Below, piece after piece: positions 25,634 to 33,485 of a DNA stretch of 64,000 nucleotides; position 1 is the first letter of the stretch, and each line of letters opens with the position of its first letter. The notes under the pieces are model-generated. The model had not been told where the DNA came from and did no database searches. It saw only the letters and a list, made by a program, of their open reading frames with translations. The stretch lies in NCBI GenBank assembly GCA_963702165.1, contig OY969722.1, forward strand, positions 2,728,001 through 2,792,000. Direction: 5' to 3'. This DNA comes from Terrimesophilobacter sp963702165 (GTDB lineage: Bacteria > Actinomycetota > Actinomycetes > Actinomycetales > Microbacteriaceae). The position numbers and the translations under genes were made by a program.

Positions 25634-26335
25634 CAGCGTGCGGCAGCGGATGCCCGGGCTAGACGCGCACGCCGAAGGATCACAAACTCCGCCACACCCG
25701 CGTTGATCACCCAGGCTGCGCCCATGAGCAGGGCGTCGGTGAGGCTGTCGACCGGTCCGAAGGCGAGAATCCAGACCGCGAAGACCAGGGCCTGCGTTCC
25801 GGCGGCGATGCCGAGGGCGTAGGCGCGTGTCATCCAGGCGCCGTGGGCGACGAAGTCGCGGCGTCGGATGGCGACGACACCGAGCACGAGGCTGGCCACC
25901 ATTGCCGGAACCGAAGGCCAGGCGGATCACCATGAGGAGGGCGCCATGGCCACCGGGGAACGAGTAGAAGGCCGCCATCCACATGCCGGAGAAGGCGGCG
26001 ACAAAGCCGGCGGGGATCAGGATCAGTCCGGCGATGCGATGCCAGCTTCGCCTGACCCGCCGCGCGGGGACGAATTGGAACGCCCCGAGCAGGCAGTACA
26101 CCGTGGCGCCGGCGATGTGGGCGATCACCGGAAGCGACGAGGCGAAGAAGCGGGCGTTGTCCGGGGTGATCGCCCCGCCGCCGGTCAGCTGGCTGAGACG
26201 GAACATGCCGGCAATCACCGGGATGAGGCTGAGCAGGATGAGACCGGTGGCCGCGAGCCATCCGCTGCGCTGCTTCGGGCGGCTTGGCCTGGGCTGCCCT
26301 GCGCTCGTGCGGGTGATGGTGAGTTCAGAAGTCAT
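25633..26335 (-). pseudogene. DUF2306 family membrane protein, one frameshift
   Basis: This is a polytopic protein with about six or seven membrane segments. It contains R-R-x-W-H-R-I-A-G followed by a hydrophobic helix with small residues, typical of DUF2306 proteins. The frame changes near 25,905, where LAFGS should continue as MVASLVLGVVAIRRRDF. One extra base explains it and restores about 233 residues. It is the first gene of the DUF2306-kinase-regulator unit, so it may be a membrane partner or target of that two-component system. The function of the family is not established. Confidence 0.75.
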
Positions 26336-26337
26336 AC

Positions 26338-26374
26338 CCCGATGCTCGCCTGACAGAAGGCGGGAGGCATCGGG
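26338..26374. promoter_or_regulatory. Inverted repeat at the 5' end of the DUF2306 operon
   Basis: The arms CCCGATGC and GCATCGGG, with an inner CGCCT/AGGCG pair, form a hairpin or operator-like dyad. It ends 3 bp before the DUF2306 start codon, in the 131-bp gap to the divergent oxidoreductase gene. It could be an operator or a leader hairpin that hides the ribosome site. No regulator can be assigned. Confidence 0.3.
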
Positions 26375-26466
26375 AGGGAGAACGAGGCAGGAACCGTACT
26401 TTCGGCTGACCGGATGCGGGCCGAACTTCCGATGTCCGCACGCTCAGTTAGGACGAATATCGAAGC

Positions 26467-27504
26467 ATGACAACGAACAACACCATGACAGCGGCCGTGT
26501 ACCGCAAGTTCGGCTCCCCGGAGGTCGTCCGGGTCGAGACCGCCCGCCAAGCCCACTCCCAAGGCCGGCGAAGTGCTCATCAAGGTCCACGCGAGCACCG
26601 TCAGCGCCGCAGACCACCGCGCCCGCAGCCGTAACATCCCCGCTGGGCTCGGCCTCATGGCCGCCTTCGGCCTGGGCTTCTTCCGCCCCCGCAACAACAT
26701 CCTGGGAATGGATGTCGCCGGCGTCGTCGAAGCGGTCGGCGCCGACGTGACCACGTTCGCTCCCGGCGATCGGGTGATCGCCATGATGGGCGGCCGGTTC
26801 GGCGGCCACGCCGAGTACGCTTGCGTCGCCGGCGGATGGCGCCATCACCCGGGCGCCGTCGAACATGACCTTCGAGCAGGCGGTAACCCTCCCGTTCGGC
26901 GGCACCACGGCCCTGGAGTCCCTGAACCAGGTCGCGATCAAGCCGGGCGACACCGTGCTCGTCAACGGCGCATCCGGTGCCGTCGGCACCGCGGCGGTGC
27001 AGCTCGCCAAGAACCTCGGCGCCCACGTCACCGGCGTCACCAGCGGCGCGAACCGGGAACTGGTCACCTCGCTCGGCGCCGACCGGGTCATCGACTACAC
27101 GGACGGATGATTTCACCGCCGAAGGCAAGCAATATGACGTCATCGTCGAATGCGTCGGCAACGCCGCGTTCGAGCGGGTCGAATCGTCGATCAAGCCCGG
27201 CGGCGCCCTGCTGCTGGTGATCGTCGACCTCGGCGCGCTGCTCAAGGCGCGCGGGCAGGGCCGCAAGAGCGGCAAGCGGGTCATCCCGAACCTCGGCAAC
27301 TACCGCACCGACGACCTGGCACACATCGTCAGCCTCGCCGAATCCGGCCGCTACCAGGCCGTCATCGACCGCACCTACGACCTCGCCGACATCGTCGAAG
27401 CGCACCGCTACGTCGACACCGGACGCAAGAAGGGCAACGTCGTGCTCCGCATCACCCCGACCCAAGACACCCGCAACACCCGAACCCAAGGACACAACTC
27501 ATGA
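26467..27504 (+). pseudogene. NAD(P)-dependent quinone oxidoreductase (MDR/zinc-less alcohol dehydrogenase type), three frameshifts
   Basis: The GroES-like N-terminal domain (MTAAVYRKFGSPEVVRVE...) and Rossmann domain (VLVNGASGAVGTAAVQLAK, a G-x-G-x-x-G/A fingerprint) are clear. The sequence resembles NAD(P)-dependent quinone reductases without catalytic zinc ligands. The frame breaks near 26,550, near 26,835 and near 27,108, where TDG runs into TGA. Removal of one base at each site restores a 344-residue protein of normal family length. The final stop overlaps the next start (ATGA). It lies divergent from the DUF2306-kinase-regulator operon. Whether the lesions are real is unresolved. Confidence 0.83.
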
Positions 27505-28356
27505 CCATTCCCACCCCTGACCCGCGCGCAGAGAATGAGCGGCGTGCACATGGTCCTCCTCATCGCCGGCGTGCTCGGCGCTGGAGCCTCGCACCGGCTC
27601 TTCGGCGACCTCGACTTCCTCGGCTGGGGAATCGGCGCACTCGCCGCCAGCGTCGCACTCATCCTGTTCGGTGCCGTCGGGCTGGGCCAAAGCATCCGGT
27701 CCACCCCGGTCGCACCGGCCGGCTACCCGACGCAGCTCGAGGGCCACCTGGACCCGACGCTGTCCCGCGGTATGTGGCTGGTGAAGTGGCTGCTGGCATT
27801 CCCGCACTACATCGTGCTCGCCATCCTCTGGGCGGCGTTCCCGATCGTGGTGCTGGCGTCCGGGGTGGCGATCCTGTTCACCGGCCGCTACCCGGCCAGC
27901 CTGTTCGAGTTCGTGGTCGGCGTGCTGCGCTGGAACTGGCGGGTGGTGTTCTACGCCACCGGCGTGCTGGCCACCGACCAGTACCCGCCGTTCACCCTCA
28001 GTCGCACCGACTTCCCGGCAACCTTCGACGTCGCCTACCCCGACCGGCTGTCCCGCTGGAAGGTGCTGGTCAAGTCGTGGCTGCTCGCCCTGCCGCACCT
28101 GATCATCGTTGGTGTCCTGGCCGGCCTGCTGTGGGTGTTCTCCGACGGCCCGGGCGTTGGCGGACTGGTGGGACTCCTGGTGTTCGTCGCCGCGCTCATC
28201 CTGCTGTTCACCGGGGTCTACAACTCCGGCCTGTTCAACCTGGTGATGGGCATCCACCGGTGGATCTACCGGGTCTACTCCTACACATCGCTGCTGCGGG
28301 ACGACTACCCGCCGTTCCGGCTCGATCAGGGACCGCTCGAACCCGCCTACCGCTGA
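27501..28356 (+). pseudogene. DUF4389 family membrane protein, probable frameshift near the N-terminus
   Basis: From 27535 the frame encodes four or five membrane helices and two copies of a W-(L/V)-(L/V)-x-x-P-H-x-I-(V/I) ... Y-P-x-x-L-F unit typical of DUF4389. The best start is ATG at 27501, which overlaps the preceding stop (ATGA). That frame (MTIPTPDPRAEN) must shift by one base near 27,535 to reach the conserved frame. The length 27501-28356 is 3n+1, as expected for one inserted base. If the upstream start is not used, an intact 273-residue protein begins at 27535. Function unknown; it is likely co-expressed with the oxidoreductase. Confidence 0.65.
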
Positions 28357-28445
28357 CCCGCAGGCTGTCGCGGCTACTTCAGCAGTCGCGACAGCACGCG
28401 GTCGGCCAGCGGTTTGCCGCCGGTTTGGCAGCTAATTGGCGCCTC

Positions 28446-28507
28446 CCGAGGACGTTTGTGCCACCCGAGGCGGAACGGTCGCCGTCGTATGGCACAGACC
28501 TCATCGG
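28446..28507. terminator. Palindrome family P1, copy 2, between convergent genes
   Basis: This 62-bp element is the same length as, and closely similar in sequence to, 23761-23822, including the GTTTGTGCCACCCGAGGC core. The arms have several mismatches. It again lies between facing genes (DUF4389 on plus, the small protein at 28527 on minus). A shared role as a bidirectional terminator is inferred. Confidence 0.55.
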
Positions 28508-28526
28508 AACTGCGGCCGCGACGACA

Positions 28527-28772
28527 TCAGACGAGCGCGTTGATGGCCGCGACCGCCTCCTCGGTGTCGCCACCGAACCAGTTCGGATCGCTGAACCATT
28601 TGAGGCCAACAGCCCTGAATTCCTCGATGGTGATGCGTCGGCTTGAACGTAGGATTGTGGCGATTTCGTCTGCCTCCGGCCGGTACTCGTCTTCGGGCGC
28701 AACCCGGCCGGGCTCCAACCCGAATGGGTCGTACTCGCTCAGTATTCGCAAGATCGCGTCGCCGTGTCCCAT
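28527..28772 (-). CDS. Small acidic protein, DUF1871-like
   Basis: An 81-residue acidic protein beginning MGHGDAILRILSEYDPFGLE with a P-E-D-E-Y-x-P-E-A-D-E-I motif and W-F-x-D-P-N-W-F near the C-terminus. The 'I-L-x-x-(W/Y)-D-P-x-G ... D-E-Y' pattern recalls DUF1871-type small proteins, some of which sit in toxin-immunity loci. No toxin is adjacent here. The family assignment is from memory of the motif and is tentative. No signal peptide or membrane segment is seen. Confidence 0.6.
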   Translation of the reverse strand: MGHGDAILRILSEYDPFGLEPGRVAPEDEYRPEADEIATILRSSRRITIEEFRAVGLKWFSDPNWFGGDTEEAVAAINALV

Positions 28773-28916
28773 CGATGCGCACCTCTCTATTCGACGGATG
28801 GAGAACCGACTAGTTTGTCACGTCGCCAGAGGCTCGGCGTAGTCGCGGTCCACGTGAGCGGATTCGGACCACGGGGACAGTACAGGCGCCGGCGGGCATC
28901 CGGCAGACTGCAGCTG

Positions 28917-29777
28917 CTATTTCAGCAGTCGCGAGAGCACGCGGTCGGCTAGCGGTTTGCCGCCGGTCTGGCAGGTCGGGCAGTACTGCAGCGTGGAGTC
29001 CGCGAAGATCACCTGTCGCACGGTGTCGCCGCAGACCGGGCACGGCTCGCCGGTTCGACCGTGCACCCGCATCCCGGACTTCTTCTCCTTCTTGAGCTCG
29101 GATGCGGCAAGGCCCTCCGAGCGGGCGATCGCCTCACGCAGGGTCGACTGGATCGCGTCGAAGAGGCGAGCGGCGTCATCCGGGCTCATCGCCGCGGGCT
29201 TGTAGGGCGACATCTTCGCGACGTGCAGGATCTCGTCGGAGTAGGCGTTGCCGATGCCGGCGATGGTGGACTGGTTGCGCAGGACGCCCTTTATCTGTGC
29301 CCGGCCGGCGGCGGCGAGGATGCCCTGGAGGGCCGCGAGGGTGAAGCCGTCGCTGAGCGGGTCGGGACCGAGCCTGGCGATGCCGGGGACCTCGGCCGGC
29401 TGCTCGACGAGGTAGATCGCGAGGCTCTTCTTGGTGCCGGCCTCGGTGATGTCGAGACCGGTGCCGTCGTCGAGCAGCAGCCGGGCGGCGAGCGGGTTCT
29501 TCGGGCTGCGGGCGGGAGCGGGGCGTGTTCCGTCATTCCACCGCACCCAGCCGGCCCTGGCCAGGTGCATCACCAGGTGCAGGTCGCCGATGTTCAGGTC
29601 GAGGAACTTCCCGTGCCGGCTGACCGAGTGGATGACCTGACCGTCCAGTGCGGAGATGGGCGGATCGAAGGTCTTCAGCGCTGCGAAAGACAGAAGGTCG
29701 ACCCGTGCAACGGCCCGACCGCGGAGGCGTGCGTCAAGGTCGGCCGCGAGCGCGTGCACCTCGGGGAGTTCGGGCAT
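28917..29777 (-). CDS. Fpg/Nei family DNA glycosylase
   Basis: A base-excision repair glycosylase/AP lyase acting on oxidised bases. The start at 29777 gives MPELPEV, in which the N-terminal Pro (after Met removal) and Glu are the catalytic residues of the family. An in-frame extension upstream to 29885 is rejected for that reason. A helix-two-turn-helix region contains GIGNAYSDEIL. The C-terminal zinc finger is C-P-V-C, 16 residues, C-P-T-C, and is complete. Length 286 residues. Actinobacteria carry several paralogues; the K-N-P-L-A-A-R and T-E-A-G-T-K-K segments fit the actinobacterial Fpg/Nei group, but substrate preference cannot be told. It is monocistronic. Confidence 0.9.
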   Translation of the reverse strand: MPELPEVHALAADLDARLRGRAVARVDLLSFAALKTFDPPISALDGQVIHSVSRHGKFLDLNIGDLHLVMHLARAGWVRWNDGTRPAPARSPKNPLAARLLLDDGTGLDITEAGTKKSLAIYLVEQPAEVPGIARLGPDPLSDGFTLAALQGILAAAGRAQIKGVLRNQSTIAGIGNAYSDEILHVAKMSPYKPAAMSPDDAARLFDAIQSTLREAIARSEGLAASELKKEKKSGMRVHGRTGEPCPVCGDTVRQVIFADSTLQYCPTCQTGGKPLADRVLSRLLK

Positions 29778-29891
29778 GCCCCCAGTCTTCTGCCCTCTGC
29801 CGACATCCGTCCAGCCATGCGGGTCGAGCAAGCCGCCGCCTCGGGTGACTCGATTGTTATCCGCGCCTGCTTTTGTCATCCGCAAACGGCG

Positions 29892-29947
29892 TTGTTATCA
29901 GCGCGCCAGTTCTAGCAGGCGCAGGGATAACAAACCGGCGCGCGGAT
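29892..29947. repeat. Intergenic palindrome family P2 (TTGTTATC subtype)
   Basis: TTGTTATC (29892-29899) and GATAACAA (29926-29933) flank a GC-rich loop with imperfect inner pairing. The element is followed by CGGCGCGCGGAT, the same 3' flank seen in other P2 copies. It lies between two minus-strand genes. Confidence 0.55.
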
Positions 29948-29964
29948 TCACGAGCTGGCGAGGC

Positions 29965-30345
29965 CTAGAACATCGCGTAGCTGAAGCTGGTCAACGCGGT
30001 GGCAACGAGGGTCACCAGCGCGAACGCCCCGGCGCCCAGGGCGATCGCCGCGAGGACCTTCCTGCGTCCGGGCAGCGCGAGCGCGATTCCGCCGAGGATG
30101 ATAGTCAGCACCGCCAGGGCGATGCTGGCGAAGGTGCGGATGGGTGCCATCAGTTGCAACGCGGCGATGTCGCCGGCGACCACGGCGTTCAGGTACAGGA
30201 ACTGGAAGACCACGTCCACCACGAGCATCAGGCCGGCGACGCCGATGGCTGCGGCGCCGAGCGGATTGCCGGTCGGTCGGGCCGCGGTCTCGACCGCCGG
30301 GCTGAGGTTGGACGGGGCGGGGGAGTACGGCGAGCTGTGGGTCAC
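29965..30345 (-). CDS. Small integral membrane protein, unknown function
   Basis: 126 residues with a Pro/Ser-rich cytoplasmic N-terminus and about four hydrophobic segments (AAIGVAGLMLVVDVVFQFL, a middle helix with TIILGGIALAL, and IALGAGAFALVTLVATAL among them). A short basic loop PGRRK lies between the third and fourth. No recognisable domain. It resembles many actinobacterial small membrane proteins of unknown role. The P2 repeat lies just downstream of its stop. Confidence 0.65.
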   Translation of the reverse strand: MTHSSPYSPAPSNLSPAVETAARPTGNPLGAAAIGVAGLMLVVDVVFQFLYLNAVVAGDIAALQLMAPIRTFASIALAVLTIILGGIALALPGRRKVLAAIALGAGAFALVTLVATALTSFSYAMF

Positions 30346-30482
30346 GCGGTCAGCCTATCGGCGGTCGGACGCGACGCTTTCTTTCCGCCGCTGGTCTGGT
30401 GCGCGCATCCGTCGCTTTACGAGAATGTCCCTAGCGGAAGGTGATGACGCCGGCCGCCGAGCTGCGAAAGGACACTTCAACC

Positions 30483-31223
30483 GTGACCAGAACCAGGCGC
30501 CTGGCGCTAGCGGCCGGGATCTTCTACCTTCTGACTTTCGCCTTCTCGATTCCGGCGTTCTTCCTCTACCAGCCGGTGCTGACCGACCCCAACTACATCG
30601 TCAGCGCCGGCGGGGCGGACACCAGGATCATCCTCGGCGCAGTCCTTGAGATGCTCACCGCGCTGGCTGGCATCGGGACCGCCGTCGCGGTGTACCCGGT
30701 GATCAGGCGGCAGAGCGAGGGCGCGTCACTGGGCTTCGTGACGACCCGGCTCTACGAGGCGGCGGTGATGATCGTTGGCGTGCTGGCGCTGGTCACGATC
30801 GTGAACCTACGGGTGGCCGGCATCGGCAGCGGGTCTGAGGACGACCTTGCGATGATCGCGGTCGGGCAGGCGCTGGTCGAGATCCGCGACCAGACGGCGA
30901 TCTTCGGGCCGGGCTTCGTCCCTGCCCTGAACGCCTTACTGTTCGGCTACGTGCTGTACCGGTCGCGGCTGGTGCCGCGCGTGATTCCGGCGCTGGGACT
31001 CATCGGGGCGCCACTGCTGCTCGCATCCGTGACGCTAAGGATCTTCGGACTCGACGACCAACCGCTGTTCGGCGTGATCGCGCTGGCGCCGATCTTCTTC
31101 TGGGAGCTCTCGATCGGGCTGTGGATGACATTCCGCGGCTTCAATCCGTTGGCGCTGGCGGCGCTGGGCTTCGACGACGGGATTGCTGACGAACCCACGG
31201 GAACCCGAACCGAAATCGGATGA
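30483..31223 (+). CDS. DUF4386 family membrane protein
   Basis: About six membrane segments. The 'RR-x-A-x-x-A-G-(I)-F-Y-L-L-T' beginning and the 'R-D-Q-T-x-I-F-G-P-G-F-V-x-x-x-N' signature with a following Y-R-S-R-L-V-P are characteristic of DUF4386 proteins. I chose GTG at 30483, preceded by AAAGGA at a normal distance; ATG at 30441 is in frame but would add a non-conserved 14-residue tail. Length 246 residues. Function unknown; it is not obviously part of an operon. Confidence 0.8.
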   Translation: MTRTRRLALAAGIFYLLTFAFSIPAFFLYQPVLTDPNYIVSAGGADTRIILGAVLEMLTALAGIGTAVAVYPVIRRQSEGASLGFVTTRLYEAAVMIVGVLALVTIVNLRVAGIGSGSEDDLAMIAVGQALVEIRDQTAIFGPGFVPALNALLFGYVLYRSRLVPRVIPALGLIGAPLLLASVTLRIFGLDDQPLFGVIALAPIFFWELSIGLWMTFRGFNPLALAALGFDDGIADEPTGTRTEIG

Positions 31224-31278
31224 CCGGCGGGCCGGACGCATCCGCTCGTTCCGGAACGCCGGACTCGTGATCAGTGGC

Positions 31279-31485
31279 TCAGTCGCCGTTCGACTCGTCA
31301 TTCGAGGATTGTCCTGGCGTCGACCGCCTGCTGAACGCGGCGCCGAGACCGGCGCCGATGGCGATTCCCATCGCCATACCCAGCCCCATGTTGTCCATGG
31401 ATGCGCCCAGGGCCGCGCCCATGCCCACGCCGATGGCCAACCCGATCCCCATAGCGGAGCCGTTGCCCTTGCTGTCTTTCGCCAT
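31279..31485 (-). CDS. Small glycine-zipper protein
   Basis: 68 residues starting MAKDSKGNG. The centre is almost entirely Gly, Ala, Met and Ile in a G-x-x-x-G pattern (GIGLAIGVGMGAALGASM and GLGMAMGIAIGAGLGAAF), so it may form one or two tightly packed membrane helices. Short charged ends. An in-frame extension to 31530 is not hydrophobic and not favoured. Function unknown. Confidence 0.6.
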   Translation of the reverse strand: MAKDSKGNGSAMGIGLAIGVGMGAALGASMDNMGLGMAMGIAIGAGLGAAFSRRSTPGQSSNDESNGD

Positions 31486-31604
31486 GCCCTCACGGTAATG
31501 ACGACGGCTCGGCCAGCACATCCGTCGCAAGTCGGAGATTTGCCGGGCGGGTATCCCAAGAGAAATCTCACATTTCGCTGCTCCCGGACGTTTACAAGAT
31601 GATG

Positions 31605-31630
31605 GCTAACACCCGGACTGCGGTGTTGGC
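31605..31630 (+). promoter_or_regulatory. Leader hairpin upstream of the PLP decarboxylase
   Basis: GCTAACACC pairs with GGTGTTGGC across an 8-nt loop (9 bp including one G-T). It ends about 14 nt before the GGAGA ribosome site of the gene at 31659, and a second GCTAAC follows at 31633. It could modulate translation or be an operator. No riboswitch class is recognised. Confidence 0.3.
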
Positions 31631-31658
31631 TCGCTAACCACGTTATGGAGAACTGCTT

Positions 31659-33077
31659 ATGAAGGGTCGCCCTGCTCTGTTTCCAGAGTTCGCCGAACTG
31701 ATGACCGCCGAGGCTGCGCTCACTGAGCGATTGGGAGAGGTGCGTCGTCGTTCTGCCGAACGGGACGCAACCCCGATGGAGCTGTCGTCCGAATGGTTGG
31801 CAGAGCTCCATTCGCAACGCTTCGATCAGCCACGCGACCTGGAATCGTTGATCGATTGGACGATTGATGCTCTGGACAGCGGAATCGTGCAAATGACCCA
31901 TCCTGGGTATCTGGGCCTGTTCAATCCGGCCCCCACGTTCGCGGCAGAGTGCGCCGACCGCATCATTGCGGCATTCAACCCGCAGATCTGCGTGTACTCC
32001 CACGCGCCCGCCGCGGTGGAGATCGAGCAGCATGTCATCGACGAGGTCGCCCGGCGGGCAGGGTTGCCGCAAGGCTCGGGCGGGCACTTCACCAGTGGCG
32101 GGGCGGAAGCCAACTCCACCGCTGTGCTCTGTGCCCTGCAGGCGAAGGCCCCGGAATACGGGGATAGCGGGCTCTCGGTATTCGGTGGGCGACCGACGAT
32201 CTATGCCTCACGGGAGAGCCACCTTGCCTGGCTGAAAATAGCCCAGGCCAGCGGCATTGGACGTGACGCGGTGAGGCTGGTGGCAACGGATGGTCAAGGG
32301 CGGATGGACATCCGGTCCCTGAATCACGCCATTGAGTCCGACCTGTCAGCAGGGTTCATTCCTGTGCTGGTCGTGGCAACGGCAGGAACCACGAACGCGG
32401 GAATGATCGATCCACTCGAAGCCGCTGGGGCGCTCGCTCGCGAGTACGGCCTCTGGTTTCATGTTGACGCAGCGTGGGGCGGCGCAGCGATCGCCCACGA
32501 CACCCTGCGCAACGCGCTCCTCGGAATTGAACGAGCGGACTCGCTCACCATCGACGCCCACAAGTGGTTCGCCACGACCATGGGGGCGGGCATGTTCTTG
32601 ACGAGTCGTCCGGACATCCTCGCCGATGTGTTTCGCGTCACCGCCAGCTACATGCCGGACAGTGACGATCACAAGGATCTCTATACGACATCGCAACAGT
32701 GGTCACGGCGTTTCGTCGGCCTGCGACTCTTCCTCTCACTCGGGTCGGCCGGCTGGGAAGGTTATGGCGAACACATCGGGCGCTCGGTGGCGCTGATCGA
32801 TCGTCTCACCGACCGGATGCAGCGCGGCGGGTGGACTCAGGTCAATGACTCCACGCTCGGCGTCACCTGCCTGCTTCCCCCAGAGGGTGAAGGCGCGGTG
32901 CAGCACTATCTCGACAAGGTTCTTGGAAGTGGAAGGTTCTGGGTGTCGAAAGCAATCTTCGAGGGGAAGACGGTTCTGCGGGCCTGCGTCACGAACGGGC
33001 GAACCGACGAAGCGGTGATCGATGACTTGGCAGAACTTCTGTTGAGCGTCGGGTCGCCACGTGCAACAACTAGCTGA
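31659..33077 (+). CDS. Group II pyridoxal-phosphate-dependent amino acid decarboxylase
   Basis: A 472-residue PLP enzyme of the aromatic-L-amino-acid/glutamate decarboxylase family. Seen: H-P-G-Y-L-G near residue 80, T-S-G-G-A-E-A-N (cofactor phosphate contact), the F-H-V-D-A-A-W-G-G segment with the PLP-pyridine Asp, and the Schiff-base Lys in S-L-T-I-D-A-H-K-W. The start at 31659 follows a GGAGA site. The substrate cannot be decided; tyrosine, tryptophan, DOPA and glutamate decarboxylases share these motifs. Base composition is slightly less GC-rich than its neighbours and it stands alone with its own leader hairpin, so acquisition by transfer is possible but not shown. Confidence 0.88.
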   Translation: MKGRPALFPEFAELMTAEAALTERLGEVRRRSAERDATPMELSSEWLAELHSQRFDQPRDLESLIDWTIDALDSGIVQMTHPGYLGLFNPAPTFAAECADRIIAAFNPQICVYSHAPAAVEIEQHVIDEVARRAGLPQGSGGHFTSGGAEANSTAVLCALQAKAPEYGDSGLSVFGGRPTIYASRESHLAWLKIAQASGIGRDAVRLVATDGQGRMDIRSLNHAIESDLSAGFIPVLVVATAGTTNAGMIDPLEAAGALAREYGLWFHVDAAWGGAAIAHDTLRNALLGIERADSLTIDAHKWFATTMGAGMFLTSRPDILADVFRVTASYMPDSDDHKDLYTTSQQWSRRFVGLRLFLSLGSAGWEGYGEHIGRSVALIDRLTDRMQRGGWTQVNDSTLGVTCLLPPEGEGAVQHYLDKVLGSGRFWVSKAIFEGKTVLRACVTNGRTDEAVIDDLAELLLSVGSPRATTS

Positions 33078-33275
33078 GGAAGGTCCGGGGTGGCCGGTAG
33101 TTCTCGGCGCGGAACGCTGTGTTCTGCCTGAGATTACAGACCGGTAAAGCTCACAACGCGTAGCCTCAGCGATTAACCGACCGAAGAAGCGCTCACATCG
33201 GCGTCGGGCCGCCTCTCCAATGGCCTATCGCCCGGCTGCCGGCAACGGCGACGGCGGTCGGTTGCGAGAACCGTC

Positions 33276-33312
33276 CCGTGCTGAGGGCTAAACCCGAGTC
33301 ACCTCGGCACGG
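33276..33312. terminator. Inverted repeat downstream of the decarboxylase
   Basis: CCGTGCTGAGG and CCTCGGCACGG form a perfect 11-bp stem with a 15-nt loop. It lies between the decarboxylase (plus) and the facing tRNA gene (minus). There is no T-tract. It may terminate one or both transcripts. The rest of the gap 33078-33372 shows nothing recognisable. Confidence 0.4.
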
Positions 33313-33372
33313 CGACGGCCAGTAGACGGAGCGGGCGACGTCGCCGAGTACGAGCCCGGTGCGTTCAAAAGG

Positions 33373-33445
33373 TGCCCCTGGAGGGACTCGAACCCCCAAC
33401 CCTTCTCCTTAGGACGGAACTGCTCTTCCATTGAGCTACAGAGGC
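33373..33445 (-). tRNA. tRNA-Arg (anticodon CCT)
   Basis: 73 nt on the minus strand. The 7-bp acceptor stem GCCTCTG/CAGGGGC, D-stem GCTC/GAGC, anticodon loop GTCCTAA (CCT at positions 34-36) and T-loop TTCGAGT with its stem are all present, with discriminator A. The 3' CCA is not encoded. It would read AGG codons, which are rare in such a GC-rich genome. No integrase or att duplication is seen beside it. Confidence 0.93.
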
Positions 33446-33485
33446 AGGCGGCATCGAGTCTAGCGGGGTCGAGCACAATGGATGC

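Noticed and set aside
24683..26335. A single 550-residue DUF2306-kinase fusion protein
   Set aside because: The frame joins the DUF2306 N-terminus to the kinase only through out-of-frame Arg/Pro-rich sequence. The DUF2306 C-terminal helices are present in another frame, so the apparent fusion is produced by a frameshift.
27150..28646. A 498-residue plus-strand frame
   Set aside because: It is Arg/Pro-rich throughout, overlaps the oxidoreductase and DUF4389 genes in a different frame, and has no domain.
33373..33445. tRNA-Arg as an integration (att) site of a mobile island
   Set aside because: No integrase, excisionase or duplicate of the tRNA 3' end is seen on either side.
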